Origin: CAYLXN01 sp964586855 | GTDB lineage: Bacteria; Patescibacteriota; Saccharimonadia; Saccharimonadales; Saccharimonadaceae | DNA length: 64,000 bases | NCBI GenBank assembly: GCA_964586855.1 | Contig: CAZPHO010000001.1 | Coordinates: forward strand, 1-64,000 | Direction of reading: 5' to 3' | In this document: one piece after another, positions 53,700-62,190 of the stretch | Layout: the number at the start of each line of letters is the position of its first letter | Numbering within the stretch: position 1 is the first letter of the stretch | Notes under the pieces: model-generated | The model's input: the letters and a program-made list of their open reading frames with translations, nothing else | What the model was told of the DNA's origin: nothing | Databases searched by the model: none | Translations under genes and position numbers: made by a program

Positions 53700-54121
53700 G
53701 TATTTAAATTTTCTAAATAAGTATCGATTAATTTGACATCGACAGCGTCTTTTGGTCGATTAGCATCAAGCTTCCATCGTCGCAAATAGTTAAGCGATAT
53801 AAACCGCACGCCATTAATTTTGAGGCTGTTGTTGATGAGCTCAGCATAGTCAATTTTAGTGTCGTTCTTAAAATTCCACCATTGCGACCAAATTTCAACC
53901 CTGAGACTGTGGTTCGAAAAAATTACATAGTCGTCGTGTTCAGTCGCTTTCTGATGATGAAAATCAGGATGTTGCAGCAGGCGTTGGTGCTCGGCTTGCG
54001 ACACAACGATATCAATATCGTGCGCGGGCCGAATAGTTAATTCATTCATGATGCCACTGCCAATAACTATCAATTGGTCTAAGTTTAAATCTAGTTGCTT
54101 GATTTGGTCGCTAATTAACAC
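53696..54121 (-). CDS. Nucleotidyltransferase-fold protein
   Basis: A 141-residue protein with the MNT/Pol-beta nucleotidyltransferase core: IGSGIMNELTIRPAHDIDIVVS near residues 20-41 (G-S then D-x-D) and a helical end. Small proteins like this are found as toxin-antitoxin or tRNA/antibiotic nucleotidyltransferases, but no partner is seen. It starts with GTG at 54121, six bases after a TATAAT box, so a leaderless mRNA with a GTG start is likely. Confidence 0.65.
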   Translation of the reverse strand: MLISDQIKQLDLNLDQLIVIGSGIMNELTIRPAHDIDIVVSQAEHQRLLQHPDFHHQKATEHDDYVIFSNHSLRVEIWSQWWNFKNDTKIDYAELINNSLKINGVRFISLNYLRRWKLDANRPKDAVDVKLIDTYLENLNT

Positions 54122-54179
54122 AAGTTAATTATACGATATTGGGAAGACAGATTGAAAAGGTATAATTGAAGTGAGGCGA

Positions 54180-54896
54180 TTAGTCAAATTTGTTTCTTAA
54201 AATTCGAAACAATAGTCGTTTGGTGTTGGTATTGAGTTTACTAATGCGATTAATTAAGGCTTCAGGGATATTTTGTAGGCCATCGGCTATTTTTTGAGCT
54301 CTAGTAGCAAATCTAGCATCGACGGCTCGACGAACGTCTTTGAGATTAGACTGAAGTTTGGGATATTCTTGTTGGATTCTCTTGATTTTACCTAGTGAAA
54401 TCAAGGTCGCCGTCCAGTCAATCAGAAAGTTGAGTAGCAATAGTAGGCCAAGAGCAATTTTAATTGTTGGACTGATAGTTAGTAATAAATCATTGAACAT
54501 TGGTTGAAGAAAAGTTATCACAGCTAGGGTGCCTAAGCCGAATAAGACGGAATTCTTAAGCTTAATTCGGCCATGTAAGTTGAATTTGGATTGGCGGTAA
54601 TCCCACAGTCGGAGGCTGAAAATTTTCTCTAAGCTAAAATGCGTTAAATACTCAATTAATGTTGAGGTCAAAGCGCCAATTGCAAAAATTACTAACAGTG
54701 ATTCATAGCCGCCAGTGTAGTTTATCGCTAGCGCTGTAAGGGCGCCAACACCATAAATTGGTAAAAATGGCCCATACAGAAAGCCGCGTTTATAAAAATA
54801 TCCAGTATCGAGAAAAACGTAAATCACCTTTGCTAGCCAGCCAAGTAGCGAATAGGCAGTAAAAGTAATGATGTAAATACTGAAAGTTTCCAACAT
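54180..54896 (-). CDS. Membrane protein of the putative ABC-transporter type IV (CmpB-like) family
   Basis: A 238-residue protein with about five membrane helices. The pattern LLGWLAKVIYVFLDTGYF followed by RGFLYGPFLPIYGVGA, then TLIEYLTHFSLEKIF with LWDYRQSKFNLHGRI, matches the PF06541-type family from memory. The C-terminus is a charged cytoplasmic helix. Function of this family is poorly known. Confidence 0.7.
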   Translation of the reverse strand: MLETFSIYIITFTAYSLLGWLAKVIYVFLDTGYFYKRGFLYGPFLPIYGVGALTALAINYTGGYESLLVIFAIGALTSTLIEYLTHFSLEKIFSLRLWDYRQSKFNLHGRIKLKNSVLFGLGTLAVITFLQPMFNDLLLTISPTIKIALGLLLLLNFLIDWTATLISLGKIKRIQQEYPKLQSNLKDVRRAVDARFATRAQKIADGLQNIPEALINRISKLNTNTKRLLFRILRNKFD

Positions 54897-54929
54897 AGAT
54901 CTTCTTTAGAGATTAATTATAGCACGTGG

Positions 54930-56759
54930 CTAGGTTGATTTTTTGGCTCGTTTACGTTTGTTGGGATCGAGTAGTTTTTTGCGTAGGCGTAAATTTTTGG
55001 GCGTGACTTCAAGCAAATCATCGTCGTTGAGAAAGTCAATTGCTTGCTCGAGGCTCATCTGACGGTGCGGCGTCAGCTGGACGGTGCCGTCGGATGATTT
55101 GGAGCGCATGTTGGTCAGATGTTTGGCCTTGCAAACATTGATCTCCAGATCTTCATGGCGACTGTTTTGGCCAACGATCATGCCTTGGTAGACTTCAGCC
55201 GCTGGACCGATGAACAACTCACCACGACTTTCAGCGTTTTGCAGTGCGTAGGGAGTTGAAGTTCCCGCTTCAAAAGCAATCAGCGTGCCAGTTCGCTTAG
55301 TGTCAAATTTGCTAACTTGCGGTTCGTAGCCGAGTGGCAAAGCGCTCATAATCGCTGTGCCGCGGGTCAAGGTCAAAAGTAGACTTCGTAAGCCAATCAA
55401 GGCTCGAGTGGTGATTTTATAAACCAAGCGCAAGCTGCCTGTAGTCAGGTTTTCTTGTTTGATTAATTCTGCGTGGCGTGAACCGAGCTCTTGGCTGACT
55501 GGCCCAATAAATTCAGGTGCAATTTCGACATAGAATTCCTCAACTGGCTCTTTGATCACGCTATCTTCGGTGATAGTAATCACTTCTGGCCGACCGACTT
55601 CACACTCATAGCCTTCACGACGCATCGCTTCAATCAAAACACTCAAATGCAACTCGCCACGACCAGAAATCGTAAAGCCGATGCCGTTGTCAGCCACTTT
55701 TAGGCCGACATTGGTTTCTAGCTCGCGCTTCAGGCGCTCGCCGATTTGGCGCGAAGTCGTAAACTCTCCTTCACGACCCTTCATCGGGCTAGTGTTTGGT
55801 CCGAGATACATGCTGATAGTTGGTGGGTCAATTTTCATCACCGGCAAAGCTTCAGGCTGATTGATATCAGCGATTGTCTCGCCAATTTCGCTATCCGTCA
55901 CACCGACTAAAGCCACGATTTCGCCAGCTGGAGCTGATTTGACCTCTTGCTTTTCTAGGCCATGAAAGCTAAATAATTTATCGATTTTGGTTTTGATAAT
56001 TGTGCCATCACGCTTGATCAGAGCCACTGGCCCAGCTTCGGCTAGTCCACGATAGATCCGACCAATCGAATATTTGCCCAAGAAGTTATCATAATCAAGT
56101 GTTGCAACTTGCATTTGAAATTCACCCGCAGTGCTAACTGATGGCGCCGGAACATGTTTGATGATTGCTTCAAAAATTGGCGTTAAATCAGCTGCTTCAT
56201 CGGTTGAGTCGGGCATGGTCTGCCAAGCTTTACCATCACGAGCGATTGCATAATAGATTGGATAAGATAACTGCGATTCGGTGGTTGCTAATTCTAAAAA
56301 TAAATCTGCTAAATCGTTTTCAACTCGAGCAATGTCTCGCCCCGGCTTGTCGATTTTGTTGATAATCACTACTGGCGTCAAGCCAAGTTCGAGCGCTTTT
56401 GATAGCACAAATTTAGTTTGAGGCATCGGCCCTTCTTGAGCATCGACCACCAACAGCACGCCGTCAGTCATATTCAATGTCCGTTCGACTTCGCTTGAAA
56501 AATCTGCGTGGCCGGGCGTATCAATGATATTGATTTTGTAATCTTGATAAAACACGGCCGTGTTTTTAGCGGTAATAGTAATCCCGCGTTCGGTTTCTTG
56601 GTCGCCCGAATCCATAATTAAACTTTGCGACATCTCTTGTTGATTGTCGCGAAAAGTGTGTGATTGCTTGAGCAGCCCATCAACCAAGGTAGTTTTACCG
56701 TGGTCAACGTGAGCAATAATTGCGATATTGCGGATTTTTTCAGGTGTAATTTGATTCAT
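54930..56759 (-). CDS. typA: Ribosome-associated GTPase TypA/BipA
   Basis: A 609-residue translational GTPase: G1 AHVDHGKTTLVDGLL, DTPGHADFS, NKIDKPG and a C-terminal domain ending RKKLLDPNKRKRAKK. TypA/BipA acts in ribosome assembly and stress (including cold). No Shine-Dalgarno is seen; instead a GCCTTAG/CTAAGGC hairpin with a TTATTTTT tail sits directly before the ATG. The promoter is TTGCGT-17-TATAAT. Confidence 0.95.
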   Translation of the reverse strand: MNQITPEKIRNIAIIAHVDHGKTTLVDGLLKQSHTFRDNQQEMSQSLIMDSGDQETERGITITAKNTAVFYQDYKINIIDTPGHADFSSEVERTLNMTDGVLLVVDAQEGPMPQTKFVLSKALELGLTPVVIINKIDKPGRDIARVENDLADLFLELATTESQLSYPIYYAIARDGKAWQTMPDSTDEAADLTPIFEAIIKHVPAPSVSTAGEFQMQVATLDYDNFLGKYSIGRIYRGLAEAGPVALIKRDGTIIKTKIDKLFSFHGLEKQEVKSAPAGEIVALVGVTDSEIGETIADINQPEALPVMKIDPPTISMYLGPNTSPMKGREGEFTTSRQIGERLKRELETNVGLKVADNGIGFTISGRGELHLSVLIEAMRREGYECEVGRPEVITITEDSVIKEPVEEFYVEIAPEFIGPVSQELGSRHAELIKQENLTTGSLRLVYKITTRALIGLRSLLLTLTRGTAIMSALPLGYEPQVSKFDTKRTGTLIAFEAGTSTPYALQNAESRGELFIGPAAEVYQGMIVGQNSRHEDLEINVCKAKHLTNMRSKSSDGTVQLTPHRQMSLEQAIDFLNDDDLLEVTPKNLRLRKKLLDPNKRKRAKKST

Positions 56760-56772
56760 AGCATAAAAATAA

Positions 56773-56794
56773 GCCTTAGTCTTGATTCTAAGGC
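56773..56794 (-). promoter_or_regulatory. Attenuator-like hairpin in the typA leader
   Basis: On the minus strand, GCCTTAG-N8-CTAAGGC followed by TTATTTTT lies between the typA promoter and its ATG, so transcripts from that promoter must pass a terminator-like structure. Confidence 0.55.
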
Positions 56795-56807
56795 TAACTC
56801 TTTGTTG

Positions 56808-56836
56808 ATTATATCACAGATTGAGGTTTGACGCAA
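56808..56836 (-). promoter_or_regulatory. typA promoter
   Basis: On the minus strand TTGCGT (56831-56836), 17-base spacer and TATAAT (56808-56813). Confidence 0.75.
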
Positions 56837-56842
56837 GCATGA

Positions 56843-57397
56843 CTAAGTCATCAGCTGGTCTAGAATTTGGTCAAGTTTAAACTGCAAATCAGTGGTCGAG
56901 CCTTCGTTGATGATGGTGAAGTCAGCCCGAGCAATCGGTCCAGCTTGGTGGAGATTTTCGATTTGCGAAAAATCACGAGCTTCAAGTTCAGCTGGCGTCA
57001 GTGGACGCTCGGGTCGATTAGCTAGCCGGGCGGTGCGGGTGGCAGGGGAGGCATAGATCGCCAAAACCTTAAAATTGTCACCAAATTGTTCCCGAAAAGT
57101 TAAATATTCCTCCCAAGAATACATACTTTCAATGATCACGCTCGACTGACCATAAAGCCGATTAATTTTGTCCAAACTCAGCACTGCGTAAGCCGCCATG
57201 CCGTGTTTTTGGCGAACTTCTTCCCGGACTGGTCGCTCATTTTCTTGAGTAAAAGGTAAGTTTCGCTCGCGCAAGATGTCCAGCGTCACATCACCCAGAT
57301 AAACTTTCGGCCAGCCAGTTTTTTGCATCAAATAGTCAACCGCTTCAGTTTTGCCGGCACCAGGCAGGCCGACGACCGCTAGGACTAAATTTGCCAT
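56843..57397 (-). CDS. P-loop kinase-like protein (UPF0200/dephospho-CoA kinase-like)
   Basis: A 184-residue P-loop protein: VVGLPGAGKTEAVDYL near residue 8, VYLGDVTLDILRERNLPFTQEN, MAAYAVLSLDKI, and IYASPATRTARLANRPER. It resembles archaeal-type dephospho-CoA-kinase-like UPF0200 proteins; the substrate is not assigned. The ATG at 57397 has AAGGAAGG upstream and lies just after the dCMP deaminase stop, so the two genes form an operon. Confidence 0.7.
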   Translation of the reverse strand: MANLVLAVVGLPGAGKTEAVDYLMQKTGWPKVYLGDVTLDILRERNLPFTQENERPVREEVRQKHGMAAYAVLSLDKINRLYGQSSVIIESMYSWEEYLTFREQFGDNFKVLAIYASPATRTARLANRPERPLTPAELEARDFSQIENLHQAGPIARADFTIINEGSTTDLQFKLDQILDQLMT

Positions 57398-57398
57398 T

Positions 57399-57878
57399 TT
57401 AAGCCTTCCTTTCTGGGCTGTATTGGCGGGTTTTGACGCCAGCCAATTTGAGTAGTTTGCGCGAAGCTTTAAAAGCTGGCAACGCAGCGTGTTTGTCGCT
57501 ATCGTAAACCACTTCTTTGATGCTAGTTTGGATGATGGTTTTGGCACACTCGTTGCAGGGGAAAAGCGTGCAATAAATTTTGCCATCTTTGGTTGAGGCG
57601 TTGGCATTGTAAATTGCATTTTCTTCAGCGTGGCAAACGTAAGGGTATTTGGTATCGGCAAAATCACCATCGCGCTCCCACGGCAAGTCGTGCTCGTCCT
57701 CAATACCGCGCGGAAGACCATTGTAGCCAGCGCCAACAACCACGTTAGCTTGATTGGTGATGATTGCACCAGCTTGGGTTGATGGGTCCTTCGACCGCTC
57801 GGAGATTACATACGCCATGCGCATGAAGCACTCGTCCCAGCTGATTCGACTTTTACGCGGCTCGACTTTTTTGGTCAT
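57399..57878 (-). CDS. dCMP deaminase-like protein
   Basis: About 159 residues with the zinc-binding motif HAEENAIYNA and LFPCNECAKTII (PCxxC), preceded by SKDPSTQAGAII, typical of deoxycytidylate deaminase (ComEB family), which makes dUMP from dCMP for thymidylate synthesis. The start at 57878 is fixed by AAGGAG upstream. It is followed by the UPF0200-like gene with one base between. Confidence 0.88.
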   Translation of the reverse strand: MTKKVEPRKSRISWDECFMRMAYVISERSKDPSTQAGAIITNQANVVVGAGYNGLPRGIEDEHDLPWERDGDFADTKYPYVCHAEENAIYNANASTKDGKIYCTLFPCNECAKTIIQTSIKEVVYDSDKHAALPAFKASRKLLKLAGVKTRQYSPERKA

Positions 57879-57900
57879 GTTTTTCTCCTTCAAATGATTC

Positions 57901-57976
57901 TGGTCGGGACGACAAGATTCGAACTTGCGACCTCACGGCCCCCAGCCGTGCGCGCTACCAACTGCGCCACGCCCCG
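57901..57976 (-). tRNA. tRNA-Pro (GGG)
   Basis: A 76-base tRNA with encoded CCA: acceptor CGGGGCG/CGTCCCG, anticodon stem CACGG/CCGTG with loop CTGGGGG, anticodon GGG. A TGTTATAAT extended -10 (57985-57990) lies nine bases before the 5' end. Confidence 0.93.
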
Positions 57977-58386
57977 TGCTTTTTATTATAACATCTCATT
58001 TGTAGTATAATATGCGCTATGAAGCCCTTGCCTAAAACTAGCAGCAGCACACCTGTGATGCCAGCGTTGGAGAGCCTAGCGATGTTGTCTATATCGAGCT
58101 TGTCAAAACCAAAAACTATCACCAAGCCATAGGCGATTGTAATATAAATAATTGGCAGAATATAACCGAGCAATTGAAACTTGGTGTTTTGCCATTTCCA
58201 GTCAAATCCACGCAGATTGCGGTCGTAAGCAAATGTCACCCCTAGTGCAATCAAGGCGGGAGAAAACATCAAAGCCGCACCATAGACAATGTTACCCTGA
58301 ATGTCGCTACCATTGAGAATAATAAGCGTATTAAAAACCACGCACGAAACAAGCATTAATATGCCAAACGAAATAATTTTTTCCAA
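57955..58386 (-). pseudogene. Truncated CPBP-type intramembrane protease gene
   Basis: The ORF encodes about 122 residues that resemble the N-terminal half of CPBP-family proteins (AALMFSPALIALGVTFAYD, LRGFDWKWQNTKFQLLGYILP) with three or four membrane helices. It then runs into the tRNA-Pro promoter and the tRNA itself. The catalytic EExxxR and HxxxH/N motifs of the family are missing, so it is non-functional or uncharacterised. It may mark a deletion or insertion next to the tRNA gene. Confidence 0.6.
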
Positions 58387-58469
58387 GTTTTGTCTAATTT
58401 CATCTTGCTAACGCCTTTCGAGGTAATTTACGATAACAGACTACATTTAAACAAAAAAGCTAACCTTTT

Positions 58470-59243
58470 CTACTTTAGTGGAATATTGAAAACCGAGCCG
58501 CCGCCCATATATTGAGGCATTTTGCCGTCCCATTTCTCGATCGCCATTTTTTGGAGATATCCAGAGCTGAGTGTTTCGGACTGAAGTTGCTGGGCTTGTG
58601 AATCTGTTTTTGAGGCATCGAGGTTAAATTTTGCTCGTTCGGCGTTTTGTTGAGCGACTTGTTTTTCCTCAATCGCTTTTGAGAATGATGGCGAGAATTG
58701 GAAGTTGGTAATGCTGACGTCGTCAATCACAATGCCGTATTTTTCTAGTCGATCACCGAGCTGTTTATACACATCGGCTTTTAGGTCGCCTCGTTTGGTA
58801 ATCAGCTCGCCAGCATTGTATTTGGCGGCTGACGCCTTGAATGTCTCCTGGAGAGCAGGCATGACGATTTTGTCTTTGTAATTAATGCCAATCGTTTGGT
58901 GAATGTTACTAATCTGTCCTCGGTTCAGGTGGTAGTTAATCACCACTTCGCCAAAAACATCCTGAAGGTCATTTGTGGCTGCCCCGGCTTCTTGTTGTTC
59001 TTTTTGGATTTTGATGTCGTATCTGGTGACCTGCTCGACAAACGGAATAATTACCGATATTCCCTCTGACAGTTCTCGTCCAGTGACTCGCCCGAAATTG
59101 GTTACTACTCCAACCTGACCAGTATTAATCTTTTTTACGCCAGCGCTAACGATAATAATTGCCAGCAGGATTAATCCAAAAATTTTCAGTCCCTTTATTA
59201 TTGGCTTGGTGTCGATAGGAATTGTTTTAAGTGGCTTAGCCAT
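58470..59243 (-). CDS. SPFH/Band 7 (prohibitin-like) membrane protein
   Basis: A 257-residue protein: a membrane anchor (about 20-38), then the Band 7 domain (INTGQVGVVTNFGRVTGRELSEGISVIIPFVEQVTRYDIK, with VSITNFQFSPSFSKAIEEKQVAQQNAERA) typical of prohibitins. These form large rings at membranes, often with FtsH, which is also encoded here; a link to FtsH is only inferred. A TGCTATAAT box and AAAAGGAC site lie upstream. Confidence 0.85.
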   Translation of the reverse strand: MAKPLKTIPIDTKPIIKGLKIFGLILLAIIIVSAGVKKINTGQVGVVTNFGRVTGRELSEGISVIIPFVEQVTRYDIKIQKEQQEAGAATNDLQDVFGEVVINYHLNRGQISNIHQTIGINYKDKIVMPALQETFKASAAKYNAGELITKRGDLKADVYKQLGDRLEKYGIVIDDVSITNFQFSPSFSKAIEEKQVAQQNAERAKFNLDASKTDSQAQQLQSETLSSGYLQKMAIEKWDGKMPQYMGGGSVFNIPLK

Positions 59244-59343
59244 TCTTGTGTCCTTTTGCTTCTATTAATAATATTGACTTAATTATAGCACTTCTAGCCC
59301 ATTAGGTCATCTTCAACTAGGTAAATTATTTTTTCTTTTTACG

Positions 59344-59594
59344 CTACTTTCAAAATCGCACCAGGAGTGGCAGTAGTTCAAGTTGTTGGCACAATAATTT
59401 CAGCAGGTTTACCGATTGTGACGACTTATTTTACATCTTTGACGACCTCTACTTTGGCTGATGCTAATACCAATCAACGCTCGACTGACAGTCACCAACC
59501 AACTGATCAGACCATCGAGGACAAAAACAATGATTCCACTCCGAAGACTTTTTCTCAAGATGAAGTCATTGACAGACCATTCCTTTCAGCGTAA
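59344..59594 (+). pseudogene. Fragment duplicating the start of the ABC transporter gene, fused to a short tail
   Basis: Bases 59344-59464 align without gaps to 62258-62378 (about 100 of 121 identical by my count), which encode the first membrane helix of the ABC transporter at 62191. The copy has no ATG, then runs in frame into an unrelated polar tail (ending RPFLSA) to 59594. It is probably a remnant of an ABC transporter gene; a GTG-started 75-residue product (59367-59594) cannot be excluded. Confidence 0.6.
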
Positions 59595-59624
59595 GATGCA
59601 AATAAGATTAAATGAAAGGATGTT

Positions 59625-60092
59625 ATGGCTTCTGCAAACCAAAAATCATTCAAAAAACTAAAACCTAAGCAAAAGTCGAAGAAAACAATCTTAATCGTAA
59701 TCGCTATCATAGTAGCAATTCCCGTATTCTTTGTTTTGAAAGATCTATTTTTAAAGTGGCGAACTTTAAGCGATCTTGATGACCCGATGATTGCTAAAGA
59801 TGTGGCAGGACTGGAGCTCAAGGAGCGATTCATTACTCCTCCTGGCGAATTTATAAAAAGGATTTATCCTGAAGTAAATAATTATTATGCTAAGCCTAGT
59901 AATAAAACAGACAAAGAGCTGTCGAGCGAACTAATGGCCTTGGCGGTAGCTAGTGGCTGGCTTGAAATTAAACCAGGAGACTCTAATCCACTGAACTTCT
60001 CAGCAAGAAAAGGCAGAAGGGAGTTGGGTGTGTCTGTTGATACGGTTGCTGCCGATAATTTAATCGCAATTTCAATAAAGAAATGGGATTAG
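59625..60092 (+). CDS. Membrane-anchored protein, unknown function
   Basis: A 155-residue protein with a Lys-rich start (KSFKKLKPKQKSKK), a membrane helix (about 22-42) and an extracytoplasmic domain of about 110 residues without cysteines. No family is recognised. A TAAATGAAAGG-type site precedes the ATG. The stop codon lies in the same frame as the SGNH hydrolase ORF that follows. Confidence 0.6.
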   Translation: MASANQKSFKKLKPKQKSKKTILIVIAIIVAIPVFFVLKDLFLKWRTLSDLDDPMIAKDVAGLELKERFITPPGEFIKRIYPEVNNYYAKPSNKTDKELSSELMALAVASGWLEIKPGDSNPLNFSARKGRRELGVSVDTVAADNLIAISIKKWD

Positions 60093-60137
60093 TGTTATCG
60101 CAGTCAAGGATATTACGCGTATTTAATTACGTCTTTT

Positions 60138-62102
60138 GTGGTTTGCTTTTTTGTTTTTTCTAGTCAAACCTCCGCTCAGCAAATCACAGTTAATGGAAAG
60201 ATGAATATAGTTTTGCTAGGCGATTCATATTCAGCTGGCAATGGAGCGGGGAATTATACAGGGGTGGACGGTTGCTATCGTAGCCAAAATAATTGGGCGA
60301 TGGATTTTGTTGCTCACTTGCGTGATAGAGGCATAGCCGTTGATTATCAGAATAGAGCTTGCTCGGGATCGGTTACAGAAAACATCTATAAAGATCGATT
60401 ATTTTCTTCTTCTGGTCGATCGGCTAGTATTTTAGGCAAAGTAACAAGCACTGCTGAGGCGGCAAGATATCTTCGGGCAAAAAATGCCTGTCACAAAAAC
60501 GACGATAATGAGGATTTTACTACGAGCTACGCAATAAAGAACTTGAGCTATCGTCCTAGTCGCAATCAAACACTAGTTCAGTATAGTTGCCAGCAAAAAA
60601 TAAAGCCGCAAGTGGACTTTGTAGACTCCAGCACTAACTTAGTTCTGCTGACAATTGGCGGCAATGATTTTGGTTTTGCGAATATTGTTTCTGAATGTTT
60701 TGTTCTTCATCTTGCTAATAGTTGTAAAAATAGGATTATTGCGACTTCTGATAGTATGATAAAGAGCTATAAGACTAAACTGCTCACTGTTCTTCGCTCA
60801 ATCAAGGCCCGTAACTTAAATGATGAAGCTAAAATTGTCTTGCTCGGTTATCCATTGTTGTCGCTAGATGATAATTTAACTATTGGTTTGATGGGGAATT
60901 ACAATATGTCCTCAGCTGTTAGGGATCTTGGCCGGCTAGGAAATGATTTGCAAAAGCAAGCAATCAAAGAGATTAATCAAGAATATCCTGGGTTAGCGAT
61001 CTTTGTTGATCCGCAAGTTCGTTTCGCTGGCCATGAGCCAGACAATAGACGGACAGTCTATAATCCGCATCGCTGGATAAATGAGCTTTTGGAGCCAGGA
61101 TTTGATAAGTTTGAGTGGTATCATCCTAGTCGGACGGGACATGCTCAATACGCTAATTTATTAAAAGAAGTTACTGAAATTAAGTTGGCCTCGTCGCCTA
61201 TCTGCAGGCCTATTATTTATGGCTATCCGACCTGGCCAGTAGACGATGTTGTTAGACTTGATAGGAGGTTTCCTATTGGTGGCCTATATACCTATGAGTG
61301 TTATGCGAGGCATTGCAGCCAACCTTTGCTTTTCCCCTTGTCACCCAGGGCTCAGTCAAATAGAGTTAGCCCTGCTGAAATCACCCTATCTCGTCCTCAC
61401 GCTCATATTCACGGCCCTTATCTAGCTAAAATCGGTGAGAAGATCAAGGTTGATGGCGGCGGTTCTTATTCTGAGAACGGAGAGATAATTCGCTATGAGT
61501 GGGATTGGGAAAGCGACGGAGTTTTTGATGATATAGCGACACACTATTCAATTTATCGCTCGTGGGATAAAAAATTAGATGGTCGAATAACATTACGAGT
61601 GACGGACTCAGCTGGTATTAGTGGCACGGCAACAGCCTGGTTGATGGTTTCGGTTGATGGCGATTCGGTCAATCAAGAAATAGACAATTGCCCTCTGGTG
61701 GCCAATCAATCGCAGGCTGATCACGATTTTGATGGCATTGGTGATGCGTGCGATGAGGATTATAGGGCCTATATTTTTGGTTCAATGGGCAGCGAGGATG
61801 CTGATCAAGCTCAGAATTTGGCACCTAGTGCGGCTGTGTTAATCGCAGAAAGTGCCACCCAAAATGAATTAACACCTGATGATAAAAGTAACAAAGAGCC
61901 GTCGCCTGAAAAAGTCGAATCTGTTTTGGACGGCGAGCTAGTCTCGGATTATGACTTAACTGGCACACCGACCAAATCTGTTGATTCAAGCAGTAATTTG
62001 CGATGGATTATTAGTTTTGTTGCCTTGACTCTAATCGTGTTGGCGATAATCACATCAATATTTTTTAGATGGAAGGCAGGCAAAAAGAATGCCATTGGCT
62101 AA
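60138..62102 (+). CDS. Exported SGNH/GDSL hydrolase with PKD-like and calcium-repeat segments
   Basis: A 654-residue protein. The SGNH core has GDSYSAGNGAG (Ser30), LLTIGGNDFGF, and WYHPSRTGHAQYAN (block V His). A PKD-like segment follows (GGSYSENGEIIRYEWDWESDG), then a thrombospondin type-3-like calcium repeat (DHDFDGIGDACDED), a low-complexity linker and a C-terminal membrane anchor with a basic tail. It probably hydrolyses an ester on the surface. The GTG start leaves a signal peptide without positive charge, so the true start is uncertain. Confidence 0.75.
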   Translation: MVCFFVFSSQTSAQQITVNGKMNIVLLGDSYSAGNGAGNYTGVDGCYRSQNNWAMDFVAHLRDRGIAVDYQNRACSGSVTENIYKDRLFSSSGRSASILGKVTSTAEAARYLRAKNACHKNDDNEDFTTSYAIKNLSYRPSRNQTLVQYSCQQKIKPQVDFVDSSTNLVLLTIGGNDFGFANIVSECFVLHLANSCKNRIIATSDSMIKSYKTKLLTVLRSIKARNLNDEAKIVLLGYPLLSLDDNLTIGLMGNYNMSSAVRDLGRLGNDLQKQAIKEINQEYPGLAIFVDPQVRFAGHEPDNRRTVYNPHRWINELLEPGFDKFEWYHPSRTGHAQYANLLKEVTEIKLASSPICRPIIYGYPTWPVDDVVRLDRRFPIGGLYTYECYARHCSQPLLFPLSPRAQSNRVSPAEITLSRPHAHIHGPYLAKIGEKIKVDGGGSYSENGEIIRYEWDWESDGVFDDIATHYSIYRSWDKKLDGRITLRVTDSAGISGTATAWLMVSVDGDSVNQEIDNCPLVANQSQADHDFDGIGDACDEDYRAYIFGSMGSEDADQAQNLAPSAAVLIAESATQNELTPDDKSNKEPSPEKVESVLDGELVSDYDLTGTPTKSVDSSSNLRWIISFVALTLIVLAIITSIFFRWKAGKKNAIG

Positions 62103-62190
62103 TTAGTCCATCAATTTCTTATCAAGTTGGATGAGCTGTGTAATTGAAATTAAAGTAGTAAAAATAGATAAGCCTTGCTAGAATAAACCT

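Noticed and set aside
57398..57769. A longer reading frame extending the P-loop kinase upstream (to 57769)
   Set aside because: It overlaps the clearly coding dCMP deaminase in another frame, while an internal ATG at 57397 has a proper ribosome site.
60090..60092. TAG read-through or recoding joining the 59625 protein and the SGNH hydrolase
   Set aside because: No recoding signal is visible, and TAG ends many other genes in the window (for example arcA and typA-side genes), so simple stop use is more likely; kept only as a start-site question.
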